A stretch of DNA of 64,000 nucleotides from Bacillota bacterium (GTDB lineage Bacteria; Bacillota; Clostridia; Oscillospirales; Acutalibacteraceae). Positions 24,448 through 34,469 of the stretch are shown piece by piece. The notes below the pieces were generated by a model, which searched no databases, had not been told where the DNA came from, and saw only the letters and a program-made list of their open reading frames with translations. The DNA lies in contig JAEWDK010000020.1 of NCBI GenBank assembly GCA_023390175.1, positions 62,001 through 126,000 on the forward strand, read 5' to 3'. The translations under genes were made by a program, and so were the position numbers. Each line of letters opens with the position of its first letter. Position 1 is the stretch's first letter.

Positions 24448-24603
24448 ATGTCTGACAATGTCTTTTTCCAAAATATAGACAGTAATCAATATTTTCAGTC
24501 CCTGCCCTCTTTCGTGCAGGAATCAATCAAACAGGGAGGCCCCCAAATTAAATCTGAGGAAGATTTGCGTAAATGTGCCGAAAATTTAATGAAGAAGAAA
24601 TAA
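24448..24603 (+). CDS. Small protein with YFxSLP motif, copy 1 (51 aa)
   Basis: GAGG leads to ATG 24448; TAA at 24601-24603. The sequence contains NQYFQSLPSFVQESIKQGG and ends LRKCAENLMKKK. It is a paralogue of the next small gene (shared [DQ]YF[EQ]SLPxxV...I..G and a helix ending in M). There is no signal peptide; it is probably a small helical cytoplasmic protein. Function unknown. Confidence 0.65.
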   Translation: MSDNVFFQNIDSNQYFQSLPSFVQESIKQGGPQIKSEEDLRKCAENLMKKK

Positions 24604-24638
24604 TCGGTCCGAAGTGAAGTACTGTACTTTTTACGGAG

Positions 24639-24803
24639 GTGGCTGAAACGGCAAATACCTTTTATGAAAACAATCCGGATTTGCGGGATTATTTTGAATC
24701 CCTGCCAATTGAGGTTAAAAACCGCATTTTGGAATCGGGAGTTGAAATTTCCACTCTTGGGGAATTAATGACGGCTGCAGAACACTTTCGAGAAATGATG
24801 TAA
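24639..24803 (+). CDS. Small protein with YFxSLP motif, copy 2 (51-54 aa)
   Basis: The frame encodes NPDLRDYFESLPIEVKNRIL and ends in AAEHFREMM, homologous to copy 1. No ATG is available. GTG 24639 overlaps the GGAGG, whereas ACG 24648 lies at ideal spacing and would give exactly 51 aa, the length of copy 1. This suggests either an ATG-to-ACG change in the start codon or a rare ACG start. A terminator follows 8 nt after the stop. Confidence 0.55.
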   Translation: MAETANTFYENNPDLRDYFESLPIEVKNRILESGVEISTLGELMTAAEHFREMM

Positions 24804-24811
24804 CGAAAAAA

Positions 24812-24841
24812 CGGAGCGAGCCAATGGCCGCTCCGCTTTTC
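24812..24841 (+). terminator. Terminator of the YFxSLP pair
   Basis: CGGAGCG pairs with CGCTCCG, then CTTTTCT. Confidence 0.75.
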
Positions 24842-24937
24842 TGGTGCGAGTAAAAATCTTTAGATACAAGAAAACCTTCTTTTGTTGAAATAGATGCAGG
24901 TTTACCAACCGCATTAAAAGCAAAAGGAGGTCATGTC

Positions 24938-25197
24938 ATGAAAGACATACAAATCAGAGCGAAAAATAAAAAAGCAGCAGAAGAAGTAATCAAATCACAT
25001 ATCGAACATCTTATCCGGAATCCAATAATACAAAAGTCGGCAGTGTTGAGGTGCAACTCAAGGCCAGCAAGTCGTTAATCAATCTGGCGACATGGACAAA
25101 TGGCGGTTGCTCCTATTCTCTGGCTCTTTCTGGAGGTATGTCAAAAAAGTATGTAATATCTATCATTGAAAGCATGAAAAATGTACAAATAAAGTAG
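24938..25197 (+). pseudogene. Frameshifted small gene (~86 codons)
   Basis: AGGAGGT precedes ATG 24938, opening MKDIQIRAKNKKAAEEVIKSH. Near 25024 the coding signal moves to another frame (NNTKVGSVEVQLKASKSLIN...SIIESMKNVQIK) and runs to TAG 25195-25197. A one-base shift within CCAATAATAC explains both halves. I do not recognise the family. From 25208 a short GTG frame (MKRANFSNGTAPKEIG...) ends at a stop after 34 codons and may be another remnant. The rest of 25200-25412 shows nothing else. Confidence 0.5.
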
Positions 25198-25412
25198 TTA
25201 GGAAACAGTGAAAAGAGCTAACTTCTCGAACGGAACCGCACCAAAGGAAATAGGTATTGCCGGCTTGATTATGAGGGCGGATAAAATGGTCGAACAATCT
25301 TTATGTCGCTGAAGATACAATTTGGCAGCAAGTCCTTAAAACTTTTTTCTCCTACATAATCGTTTTTACTCTAGAGCCAAATCAGAGTCGTTCATTTGCC
25401 ACGCTGTAGGAA

Positions 25413-26939
25413 TCAAATGCAAATTTCAAATGGTTCCATGGGATTTTCTGAGCTGTTATAAAGATTAACATCATAATAGGCTGTTCCTGCAAAAGTAATA
25501 CGTGTTTTTTCTGGGAATTCCCCTTCAATAAGTAATTCATCGCTTATTATAGAAACCTTTTCAGGCTGTATTTTGCTCCCGTCCGGTGCAATCATGTTCA
25601 GCGCGTTTACCTGATCGCCTTTTACATGTAATCCGTTGGTAAACAGGAAAGATATCTGAATTCCTCCATGGACTCTTTTGGCACTCAAAAACTCAGGCGG
25701 GTCGCACGGTAAGTTTTCTCCATAGACATGCCCTCTTGCCAAAAGCGCTAAACGATTACCAATCAGCTTCTTATGTTTTGGATGAATGTCCCACTGCATT
25801 CCGGCATCTGATGAGCTTATCATCCAAACATCGGGTACTGTTTTTGACACAAATTTCTGTTGCTTGCGTAATTCCGGATAACGGTCACCCTGACATGTAA
25901 GCCATCTTTCAAACGGAGCAAGCTGTACAAATAGAAATGGAAGCTGGTCGTTCCATAACTTGCGCCAGCATTCAATCAGCTTTCTAAATACTGTTCCATA
26001 AAGCTCTGCTTTCTCATCATCACTTTCACCTTGATACCAGATGACGCCACGAATTGTATAGGGCGCTACTTTCTGCAGCATCGTTTTGTATAAATTACCT
26101 GGGCAACCTTCAGAATAAGGGCCTACTACAGGTGAATCCATTTCGGTATTTGAAAACATCCTGATAAGTTCCATCTGTTCTTCGTGACTAAGTCCCGGGT
26201 ACATCGTCTTTCCAGCTAGTCCTTCCTGAGCTTTCAACGGATCTGAATGATCATTTAAAGGATTTACACGGAATGCCGCCTTATAAGATTCTATATCTAG
26301 GCCTTTAATCTTTTCTGCGTAGGATTCCAGCCATGCCTTACCTTCATTATCCTTAAGATAATCAGGGTCGATCCAGGCACAAGCAGGAGTTCCGCCCCAA
26401 TTACATCCCACAATTCCGATTGGTACATTCAAATCATCCTGCAAATCCTTTGCAAAATAGTAACCTACAGCAGAAAAGTATGGTAAATCTTCCTTTGTAC
26501 ATTTCCGCCATATTCCCAACTTTGAATAGTCGTGTTCCTGATGCTGTCCTTCATATGATAATTCTGGATAGTCAAAAAAGCGGATATCCGCATTCATCGG
26601 ACCGTTCAGTATCTCCTCTTTATCCGCATCATAATGAAGAAAATATTCCATATTGGATTGTCCGCCGGCAAGCCAAATTTCACCGATGCTGATATTTCTG
26701 TATTCCAGCGTTTCAGAGCCATCGGTTATATCAAGTTTCAATCCTCTACAGGCCTCTTGAGGCGGAAACACAAGCATCCATCTTCCATCATTCTCTGTGA
26801 TTGTTTCCGCCTCGATGGTTTGTTTTCCCGTTAACTTGCCTATAATTTTTTTACCAGATAAACCAGTCCCCCATATTTTAATTTCCTTTTGGCGCTGCAA
26901 CACCATATTGTTTCCAAAAATCATTTCGGCATTCAACAT
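25413..26939 (-). CDS. Sialate O-acetylesterase-type SGNH esterase
   Basis: A 508-aa protein resembling the SASA-domain esterases. The catalytic Ser block is GEIWLAGGQSNMEYFL (~residue 95). The GCNWGGTPACAW motif follows, then the RGVIWYQGESDDEKAELY block and the C-terminal DIHPKHKKLIGNRLA with the catalytic Asp/His. No signal peptide, so it acts inside the cell. In plant-polysaccharide loci such enzymes strip acetyl groups from pectin or xylan fragments. AGGAG precedes ATG 26939. It would be the last gene of the glycoside-hydrolase series. Confidence 0.85.
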   Translation of the reverse strand: MLNAEMIFGNNMVLQRQKEIKIWGTGLSGKKIIGKLTGKQTIEAETITENDGRWMLVFPPQEACRGLKLDITDGSETLEYRNISIGEIWLAGGQSNMEYFLHYDADKEEILNGPMNADIRFFDYPELSYEGQHQEHDYSKLGIWRKCTKEDLPYFSAVGYYFAKDLQDDLNVPIGIVGCNWGGTPACAWIDPDYLKDNEGKAWLESYAEKIKGLDIESYKAAFRVNPLNDHSDPLKAQEGLAGKTMYPGLSHEEQMELIRMFSNTEMDSPVVGPYSEGCPGNLYKTMLQKVAPYTIRGVIWYQGESDDEKAELYGTVFRKLIECWRKLWNDQLPFLFVQLAPFERWLTCQGDRYPELRKQQKFVSKTVPDVWMISSSDAGMQWDIHPKHKKLIGNRLALLARGHVYGENLPCDPPEFLSAKRVHGGIQISFLFTNGLHVKGDQVNALNMIAPDGSKIQPEKVSIISDELLIEGEFPEKTRITFAGTAYYDVNLYNSSENPMEPFEICI

Positions 26940-26980
26940 TAGTAATTTCTCCTACAATTATAATTACGGCTTAGGGCACG

Positions 26981-27283
26981 GTGACCAGCCGTGCCTTTTT
27001 TCATCTCAAATTGCCAGAGTATGAAACCGTCATGTCCATGTATGGCGTCGGACACATTACTCGGGCGCAATTGATGACAAAAATCGGCGATGCTCGGCGT
27101 TTTCCCAATCGAAGTTCCATCGTCGCTTTTGCGGGCATTAACCCGGAGGTAACCCAGTCCGATAACCACGAGATCAAGAGTAATTCGACTACCAAGCGTG
27201 GCTCTCCACATTTGCGCAGGACTCTGTACCAGATCATTTGCACCTATAAATCACAGCCTGATTCGGGAGGGCAATCCTTATAG
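26981..27283 (+). pseudogene. IS110-family transposase, C-terminal remnant
   Basis: The 100-codon frame contains LPEYETVMSMYGVGHITRAQLMTKIGD, ARRFPNRSSIVAFAGINPEVTQSDNH, and STTKRGSPHLRRTLYQII. This is the transposase_20 (RuvC-distal, serine-containing) domain of IS110 enzymes. The whole DEDD N-terminal domain is missing and the end is abnormal, so it cannot transpose. It lies in opposite orientation between the esterase and GH3 genes. Confidence 0.8.
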
Positions 27284-27309
27284 CGGTATGAGAGCAGGTT
27301 CTTATTTTT

Positions 27310-29703
27310 CTATGCCCAGAACCCTCTTGTTTTTCCATCGATAAACTGGTTTTCCGTAATATGCACACAATCCTTTAAACGAATATCTGCGGAAGATGCG
27401 CCAATCATGACTTCAAACTCTCCTGCCTCCACCTTCCAGCGGTAACAAACATCCAAAAATGCCAACTGGCTTGCCTTTAGGCAGAAGCTTACCTCTTTTT
27501 TCTCTCCTGCTTCCAGTGTCACACGGCGGAAGCCCGCAAGCTCCATGCATGGTCTAACCATACTTGCATAACAATCTCTTACATAAAGTTGTACAATCTC
27601 AGTTCCTGCAATAGAACCAGCATTTTTCACGGTAAATTTAACTTCTACCTTGCCCTCAGGCTGCATCTCCTTTGTCGAAAGCTTCATATTGGAATATGTG
27701 AAGTCAGTATAGGACAGCCCATGCCCAAAGAAATATCTCGGCGTATGCGGCAAATCCACATAGTTCGAAAATCCGATGCTCTCTCCCTGATGCCATGAGG
27801 AACCATTGGGGTGATTGTAATACACGGGAATCTGCCCTGTATGGTACGCAACGGACACAGGCAGCTTTCCACTTGGATTCACCTTACCGGTCAGAATATT
27901 TACCAGTGCTTCAGCTCCCATTTCTGATGGATTCCATGCCTCTAAAATTACATTCAAATACCGATCCGCCACATCAGAGGAAATCGGTCTTCCATTGAAA
28001 TGCACGCCAACGAGTGGGACGCCGGTTTTTGCAGCCTGCAGTATAAACGCATCCTGACACTCCGGTAAATTAATATTTGCTCCATCCACGCCTTCTCCCA
28101 TAGACGCCACAGAACAGGATCCATGCTTTCCGCCAAGGGTCATAATACAGAGGTCCGCTCCTTTTAATGCTTCCATAGCCTCTTTAAAATGAGAGGTATC
28201 ATTCCCTGCAATCGGGTATCCGTAGGCATACACGACTTCCGTTTCCGCCAGACACTCTTTCAGCTCTGTATAAAGACTTTTGCACTCCGGCTTAATTTGA
28301 TGAATCAGTGCATCAAACTCCTCTGTCTCATCGGACTGTATCTGCGTTCCAGGTATATACGGCACTTCCTTTTTCTCATTATTTGCTTTATCCCCGATTC
28401 CTGCAATGGAATTTGCAACAGCCTTGACAGCCTCTGCCATGCTAAGGTGCGTATATCCTCCGAAAAAGCTTCGTGGGTTATTGGCATGTGGTCCGACTAC
28501 CACAACCTTTTTCAAATTTCTCTTGATCGGAAGAGTCCCGTCATTTTTCAGCAGAACAACAGATTCCTCCGCCGATTTTAAGCTGATTTCTTTATCTTTT
28601 TGCTGATGAAATTGTTTTTGCAATTCCTCTCCCCTTAAGGCATATGGATGCTCAAACAATCCCATGCGGAATTTTGTCTCAAGAATCCGAAGCACTGCCG
28701 CATCTAATATTTCCATTGAAATTTTTCCCTCACGGAACCAATCTGCCAGTTCTTTGTTGTAGCATACTCTATCCGGAAGCTCCATGTCCATTCCGGCTTC
28801 CATCGCATGATATCCTGTTTCTGCAGGACTTTCATACAGCCTCTGGAATTTGTGTGCATTGGTAATTCCACAGTAGTCAGAAACAACCAATCCATCAAAT
28901 CCCATCTCTTCTCGCAGCAACTGTGTCAACAGCTTCTTGCAAACTGAAGCGGCTTCTCCATCCAAGGTACAATAACACGGCATTACGCCACGCAAATTGG
29001 CCTCTGTGATGGCTGCCTGAAACGGTTTCCCGTAGATTTCCGTCAAAAGGCGGGTAGGCGTATTGCTGGTTGCTCCATGAATACCCGCTTCTGAATTATG
29101 AAAGCCAAGAAAATGCTTTGCCACTGCATCAGAATGCAGGCCATTTAATTCTCCTTTTTGAATTCCTCTCGTGTAGGCAGTTCCCATTGCCGCAGCAAGG
29201 GTCGGATCCTCTCCATATGTCTCTCCCTGCCTTCCCAAACGGGAATCCCTGGAAATGTCAAGCACCGGCGCAAACGTATGGGTAATCCCTAGCGCCTGTT
29301 CCTGCCTTGCGACAATACCACCAACTTGTTCCTCCAATTCCGGATCAAATGAGGATCCCCGCCCGATACCGGATGGAAAACTTGTGGCGCCCTGAATAAA
29401 TGCTCCGCAAAGTCCCTCCATATGGAAAATAGCGGGGATATGATGCTCGCCGTTTTCTATTATATATTTCTGCAATTCCTGCTGTGCCTCTGCTATCTGC
29501 TCTAAGTCTGTCATCATGCGAACCTCTAATGTACTGACAGAACCTATGCCGTTCTTGCAGGCATTCTTTACATCATCTTCCAGTTTTGCACCCATAAAAA
29601 CACCGGTGACCTGTGCCATTTTCTCTTCCAGACTTATTTTTGATAATAAATCTTTTGCGCGTTCCTTAGCAGGCAATGTGCTATCTTTATATTTTTCACT
29701 CAT
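27310..29703 (-). CDS. Glycoside hydrolase family 3 (beta-glucosidase/xylosidase type)
   Basis: A 797-aa GH3 enzyme without signal peptide. The N-terminal barrel has RQGETYGEDPTLAAAMGTAY and AVAKHFLGFHN. The nucleophile Asp lies in GFDGLVVSDYCGI (~residue 285). The second domain starts at ESVVLLKNDGTLPIK, and a fibronectin-III-like domain closes the protein (GTEIVQLYVRDCYASMVRPCMELAGFRRVTLEAGE). Specificity between glucosides, xylosides and arabinosides is unclear. It acts on imported oligosaccharides in the cytoplasm. Confidence 0.92.
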   Translation of the reverse strand: MSEKYKDSTLPAKERAKDLLSKISLEEKMAQVTGVFMGAKLEDDVKNACKNGIGSVSTLEVRMMTDLEQIAEAQQELQKYIIENGEHHIPAIFHMEGLCGAFIQGATSFPSGIGRGSSFDPELEEQVGGIVARQEQALGITHTFAPVLDISRDSRLGRQGETYGEDPTLAAAMGTAYTRGIQKGELNGLHSDAVAKHFLGFHNSEAGIHGATSNTPTRLLTEIYGKPFQAAITEANLRGVMPCYCTLDGEAASVCKKLLTQLLREEMGFDGLVVSDYCGITNAHKFQRLYESPAETGYHAMEAGMDMELPDRVCYNKELADWFREGKISMEILDAAVLRILETKFRMGLFEHPYALRGEELQKQFHQQKDKEISLKSAEESVVLLKNDGTLPIKRNLKKVVVVGPHANNPRSFFGGYTHLSMAEAVKAVANSIAGIGDKANNEKKEVPYIPGTQIQSDETEEFDALIHQIKPECKSLYTELKECLAETEVVYAYGYPIAGNDTSHFKEAMEALKGADLCIMTLGGKHGSCSVASMGEGVDGANINLPECQDAFILQAAKTGVPLVGVHFNGRPISSDVADRYLNVILEAWNPSEMGAEALVNILTGKVNPSGKLPVSVAYHTGQIPVYYNHPNGSSWHQGESIGFSNYVDLPHTPRYFFGHGLSYTDFTYSNMKLSTKEMQPEGKVEVKFTVKNAGSIAGTEIVQLYVRDCYASMVRPCMELAGFRRVTLEAGEKKEVSFCLKASQLAFLDVCYRWKVEAGEFEVMIGASSADIRLKDCVHITENQFIDGKTRGFWA

Positions 29704-29726
29704 TATAATTAAACCTCGATTCTTTC

Positions 29727-30866
29727 TTATGCATCCTCAAATTCATCCAATGACCATTCATCCCGCCAGTCGATGTAGACCATGCCATTGGGATGTTCTT
29801 CGTCAGGCTCCAAAAAACGCAATGGAAGCCATACATAATCAGCTATTGAAGTGTTATCTTTACACTCTGGAGAAAAAATTACTTTCTTCCCTGTCAGTTG
29901 TTCATGCTCCGTAACTTTCTTTCTTGCCTGTTCCCAATCTGCCTTTTTCCCACAAGTAGTATCAAACATGGCTTCAAAATTCCCTGCGTAATCCTCGTAG
30001 CTCAGAAACATCTGCTTTGGTAGCCATCGGTCTGCCGCTGCAATATAAAGATCTTTTTTCCCCTGCACCTTGAAAACAGATGAAATCTGCGAATGATATG
30101 AGGTTTGGCTCTTATCCTGTGGATGCGGGTCTCCAAGGACTGTATAAGGACCATGCCAAGTATCCGCCACTGCCACTTCAGATGGATTTGGAAAATAGCC
30201 GGTGGTTCCAGATGTCACAAGATAATGTTTGTACTTCCGCAAAAAATGTGCGGTAGCCTCCCTCACATATGGTGGGCACTTGTGAGGGAAATGGGTACTG
30301 TAATATCCCGTCACATCCGTATAATCCGGTGTCAAATCTGCACTGATGGTCTCACTGTGTACCCGTTCAAAATAGTAATAGGCTTTTCCATCCTCCGCCA
30401 CTGCAAGATCAAAATCTCCTGCACTCATGTTAAGCGGACGCAGCCCCTCCCGCACTTTTGTATAAGGTCCTAAGATGAAATCTGCAGTCAGAACGGTTTC
30501 TGTCTGGCTGCCATCCCTATTCATGATTTTTAGCCAGCAAACATATTTTCTTGTCTGCTTATTATAAATAATATGAGGGCGGTCCATACATGCTGATGGA
30601 TGGAGAGAGGAATTTTCATCTTCTGGCTCTGGCGGAATAATAAGGCCCTTATCTTCCCAATTGTACAAATCGGTCGAAGAATAACACCGGACACCCCAGT
30701 GCCAGATTTCACTTTTTCCATCAGTTTTTTCTTTGTTCTCACCATACCAATAATACACACCATCCTCATAGAAAATGGAACCACCATGAGCCTGAACGCG
30801 CTCTCCTTTTGTATCATACCAGACCTGCCCCGGATGAAATGCCGCATATCTTTCCTTCTCGACCAT
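29727..30866 (-). CDS. Glycoside hydrolase family 43-like protein
   Basis: A 379-aa single-domain five-bladed propeller protein. Typical features are QAHGGSIFYEDGVYYWYGENK at the first blade, the WEDKGLIIPP stretch, MDRPHIIYNKQTRKYVCWL, and FDLAVAEDGKAYYYFE. This form resembles GH43 enzymes acting on galactan and arabinan side chains of pectin. No signal peptide. It lies 24 nt before GH3 on the same transcript and 94 nt after the rhamnosidase. Confidence 0.8.
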   Translation of the reverse strand: MVEKERYAAFHPGQVWYDTKGERVQAHGGSIFYEDGVYYWYGENKEKTDGKSEIWHWGVRCYSSTDLYNWEDKGLIIPPEPEDENSSLHPSACMDRPHIIYNKQTRKYVCWLKIMNRDGSQTETVLTADFILGPYTKVREGLRPLNMSAGDFDLAVAEDGKAYYYFERVHSETISADLTPDYTDVTGYYSTHFPHKCPPYVREATAHFLRKYKHYLVTSGTTGYFPNPSEVAVADTWHGPYTVLGDPHPQDKSQTSYHSQISSVFKVQGKKDLYIAAADRWLPKQMFLSYEDYAGNFEAMFDTTCGKKADWEQARKKVTEHEQLTGKKVIFSPECKDNTSIADYVWLPLRFLEPDEEHPNGMVYIDWRDEWSLDEFEDA

Positions 30867-30959
30867 GCATTTTCTCCCTTCTTAGTTACATCAAAACAGA
30901 CATTAGTCCGCGTGACTACTTGCTTACAACTGGCAACAGGCAAAGATTTTTCCCTAAAG

Positions 30960-33476
30960 CTACAGAATCGTTTTATACTCAAAGTGGTAGCTTCCGCTGC
31001 CCAATTCAAACTCCTCATTTTTTCCAGGCAGTACGACAACCGCATTTGTGTTTGCAGGAATAGTAATATCGACTTTAAAAATCATATTTTCATATTTCCA
31101 TTGGCATGCAAGTTTGCCATACAAAGTTTTCAGCGAAACTTCTGCCCAGGTAATACCATTAATCGGCATTGGTGCGATACGTGATTTTCTATAACCCGGT
31201 TCAACAATTTGAAGGCCGCCCAGTTTCTCATACATCCAATTTCCTATTGAACCGTAAGCATAGTGATTAAATGAGTTCATTCCTGTATTTTCAATACTGC
31301 CGTCAGGCAACATTGAATTCCATCGTTCCCATATTGTGGTAGCTCCCGTTCCAACCTCATATAGCCATGAGGGATAGTCCTTCTTCAGAAAAATATCACC
31401 TGCAACAACGTGTTGCCCGTTATCTGTCAAAGTTTTACAGAGATATGGCGTACCGACAAATCCGGTTACCAAATGGTTGTTATGCCGTGCAAGATTCTCC
31501 AATAAAGAATGGAGAATACACTTTCTATGTTTTTCTTCTGCAAGGTTAAAATACAATACAAGTATGCAGGCCGTTTGCGTTTCGCTCACCAACCTACCCG
31601 TTTGGGTAATATATTCCAGTCTGAATGCGTCTATAATTTGGTTATATAGTTTATGATATTCCTCTTCGTCATCATGATATCCAAGCACTTTAGCCGCTTG
31701 CGTCAACAGTTTTGTAGAATAAGCGTAAAAGGCGTTTGCTATCAAATAAACATCCGTTGCTCCTATGCGGTCAACTCCTTCCTCTTTATCCAATCCCAGC
31801 CAATCGCCATATTGAAATCCGGTCTGCCACAGTTTGTTGGGCCCCGCTTTGGAACGGATATATTCAACCCACATTTTCATGCTTGGATACTGCTCACTTA
31901 AAATTCGGGAATCCCCGTAAACCATATACATCGTCCAAGGAATAATGGTCGCGGCATCACTCCATGCAGCTGCACCTTCCGCCTTTCCCAAAATGTTCGG
32001 GATAACATGGGGCACGCCGTGATCAAGTGTTTGCTCTGTTGCGAGATCTTTAAGCCATTTTGTAAAGAACAAAGACACATTCATATTAAAAGCAGCGGTG
32101 GAAGCAAAAACCTGCGCATCTCCAGTCCAACCAAGACGCTCATCTCTTTGTGGACAGTCCGTTGGTATATCTAAAAAGTTATCTCGCTGGCTCCATTGGA
32201 TATTGCTTTGCAACTGCCTAACACCGGAATGAGAACAGTTAAAGCTTCCGGTTTGTTCCAAATCCGTATATAAAACACAAGCAGTGAAACCATTTGTGTC
32301 TATGTTTTTGCCGAGCCCCTCAATTCTTAGGTAGCGAAAACCGTGGTATGTGAAAGCAGGTAGAAAAACGTCCTGCCCGCCACTGCAAATAAAAGTATCA
32401 GTTGCCTTGGCATTTCGCAGGTTTTCGGTATAAAAATTTCCGTCTTTATCAAGAACTTCAGCGTGATTTAAAACTACCTTTGTGCCCTTTGGGCAATCCA
32501 ACCTTGCTTCTACTATTCCCGTCAGATTTTGACCAAAATCCAACACTGCTTCACCTTTAGGCGTTATAATCAGTTTTTGGGGTTTAATACGTTTCGTTAT
32601 TCGAACAAACTCACATTCCTGAGCGGTCAAAACAGAGGTCGGATATTCAAATGAAAGAGCATTTCCTCCCTTGTTGGCTGTATAAGTAAAGTCTATGGTT
32701 TCACCATTATATATCTCGCTGAATCTCCTGGGTCCTGTAGTATAGTGCCAGCTTTCGTCTGTAATAATCGTTTCGCAAGTTCCATCTGTATATTCAATTT
32801 GCAATTGCGCAATAACCGCTGTGCGATTTCCGTAATTGTTTGGTTTATTTTCGTAGCCGTATATTCCTTTAAACCATCCATTTCCTACAGTCATCAATAT
32901 ACGGTTATTTTCTTTAAGCAAATTTGTAATATCGTATGTCTGGTATTGGACTCGAGCTTTATAATTTGTCCATCCGGGAGCAAAAAACGCATCGCCAACT
33001 TTCTCATCATTCAGCATTAGTTCATAGATTCCCAGCGCACTTGCATATACCCGAGCACACTTTATTTTCCCGGAGAGAGAAAAGTCTTTATAAAACACAG
33101 GGCAGGGCTCAAAGTCATCGTTATATCCGTGAGTAATCCATCCCGCATCAAAATTTTGATAACTCATCAATCCGGTTTCAAACCAGCCTTCTAACGAGGC
33201 TGTTTCACCATAGTTATCTGTAATCTTCACTTTAACCGTATATCGTGTGCACGGCTTCAGAGCCATACCTGCATATAGTACATGTACAGACTGGCTGCTC
33301 CGAACTTCACCACTATCCCAGACTATGCCTTCCGAAGAAGCTACATGAATGACGTAGCTCTGCTGCATTGTGTTTTTCCGATCAGATGTAAAAGCCCAAA
33401 GAAATCGGGGTTTTTGTATGTCTATGCCTATTGGGTTTACTCTGTATTCTGTTTTCAGGTCAGTTATAGCAATCAC
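30960..33476 (-). CDS. Alpha-L-rhamnosidase (GH78)
   Basis: About 838 aa, multi-domain. N-terminal beta-sandwiches include FLWAFTSDRKNTMQQSYVIHVASSE, the carbohydrate-binding region has FAPGWTNYKARVQYQTYDIT, and the (alpha/alpha)6 barrel has the hallmark CPQRDERLGWTGDAQVFA with catalytic acids, followed by GVPHVIPN and NSFNHYAYGSIGNWMY. It releases rhamnose from rhamnogalacturonan or glycosides. I chose GTG 33476, seven nt after GGAGG; the longer frame from 33506 lacks a site. No signal peptide. Confidence 0.92.
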   Translation of the reverse strand: MIAITDLKTEYRVNPIGIDIQKPRFLWAFTSDRKNTMQQSYVIHVASSEGIVWDSGEVRSSQSVHVLYAGMALKPCTRYTVKVKITDNYGETASLEGWFETGLMSYQNFDAGWITHGYNDDFEPCPVFYKDFSLSGKIKCARVYASALGIYELMLNDEKVGDAFFAPGWTNYKARVQYQTYDITNLLKENNRILMTVGNGWFKGIYGYENKPNNYGNRTAVIAQLQIEYTDGTCETIITDESWHYTTGPRRFSEIYNGETIDFTYTANKGGNALSFEYPTSVLTAQECEFVRITKRIKPQKLIITPKGEAVLDFGQNLTGIVEARLDCPKGTKVVLNHAEVLDKDGNFYTENLRNAKATDTFICSGGQDVFLPAFTYHGFRYLRIEGLGKNIDTNGFTACVLYTDLEQTGSFNCSHSGVRQLQSNIQWSQRDNFLDIPTDCPQRDERLGWTGDAQVFASTAAFNMNVSLFFTKWLKDLATEQTLDHGVPHVIPNILGKAEGAAAWSDAATIIPWTMYMVYGDSRILSEQYPSMKMWVEYIRSKAGPNKLWQTGFQYGDWLGLDKEEGVDRIGATDVYLIANAFYAYSTKLLTQAAKVLGYHDDEEEYHKLYNQIIDAFRLEYITQTGRLVSETQTACILVLYFNLAEEKHRKCILHSLLENLARHNNHLVTGFVGTPYLCKTLTDNGQHVVAGDIFLKKDYPSWLYEVGTGATTIWERWNSMLPDGSIENTGMNSFNHYAYGSIGNWMYEKLGGLQIVEPGYRKSRIAPMPINGITWAEVSLKTLYGKLACQWKYENMIFKVDITIPANTNAVVVLPGKNEEFELGSGSYHFEYKTIL

Positions 33477-33555
33477 GAAAGTACCTCCATTTGAAAAGAT
33501 TTGCATACATAAAAATATTTTTTCAGATTTAGCTCATATCGCTCTTAGCTTATAA

Positions 33556-34458
33556 TCATTCCTTTACACCCCCCAATGTAATGCCCTTGACGAAATATTT
33601 CTGTAAAAAAGGATAAAAAACAAGGATAGGTAAAATTCCTATTACTGCAATTGCCATTTGTATTGTTGCAGAAGGCATTTGTGTTACACTGGCACCTATA
33701 GACGCCGCCATGGATGCATTCTGCTGCAAAACCTGGATATTCTGATTAATATTGTTCAAAACGATTTGTATGGTATATAAATTACTCCCATTGCGTTCTG
33801 TTAAATAATACAAACCATTCAGCCAATCATTCCAATATGACAGGGCGGTCATCACCCCAATCGTTGCAATAATCGGCACACTCAGCGGCATAACGATTTG
33901 AGCGAAAACCCTGAATTCTCCAGCACCGTCAATCTTTGCCGCTTCTTTTATTTCGGTGGGTACACTGAAAGTAAAATAATTTTTCAATAAAATAACATTG
34001 AATGCATTCATCAATAGATTGGGAAGAAGCAACGCCAAAATTGTATCTTTAATAGGAAAAATCCTGACATAAGTATAATAGGTAGCCACTAAACCACCGT
34101 TAAACAGCATCGTAAAAATTAGCATAAAATTAAAAATTTTCATGCCGGGGATGTCTTTTTGGGAGATGCCATACGCGAACAGAGAAGATATAAGAATACT
34201 GGCTACTGTTCCTATCACAGTTACAATGATTGTCATAAGATAGGCATGACCAATCATACCCCACTGCACCGCAATATATTTATAAGCATCCAAGCTGAAT
34301 TCCTGTGGAAAAAATGAATACCCGTGTGCAACCGCCCAGTCATTATTTGTAAATGAAGCTATAATCAAAAGCACAAAGGGCAATAAAGCGCATAAGGACA
34401 CCATTACGCAAAACAGATTGAAAATTGTTTGTGTTATTATATTTTCTTTTGATCTCAT
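33556..34458 (-). CDS. Sugar ABC permease, LplC/YtcP type
   Basis: A 300-aa protein with six helices. The coupling loop EAAKIDGAGEFRVFAQIVMPLSVPIIATIGVMTALSYWNDW is typical of carbohydrate permeases. The C-terminus KYFVKGITLGGVKE is the standard ending of the LplC/YtcP group. It pairs with the permease at 34470-35405 and the lipoprotein at 35476-37026. An ATPase is not encoded here; such systems usually share a distant MsmX-type ATPase. Confidence 0.92.
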   Translation of the reverse strand: MRSKENIITQTIFNLFCVMVSLCALLPFVLLIIASFTNNDWAVAHGYSFFPQEFSLDAYKYIAVQWGMIGHAYLMTIIVTVIGTVASILISSLFAYGISQKDIPGMKIFNFMLIFTMLFNGGLVATYYTYVRIFPIKDTILALLLPNLLMNAFNVILLKNYFTFSVPTEIKEAAKIDGAGEFRVFAQIVMPLSVPIIATIGVMTALSYWNDWLNGLYYLTERNGSNLYTIQIVLNNINQNIQVLQQNASMAASIGASVTQMPSATIQMAIAVIGILPILVFYPFLQKYFVKGITLGGVKE

Positions 34459-34469
34459 TTTCCTTCACC

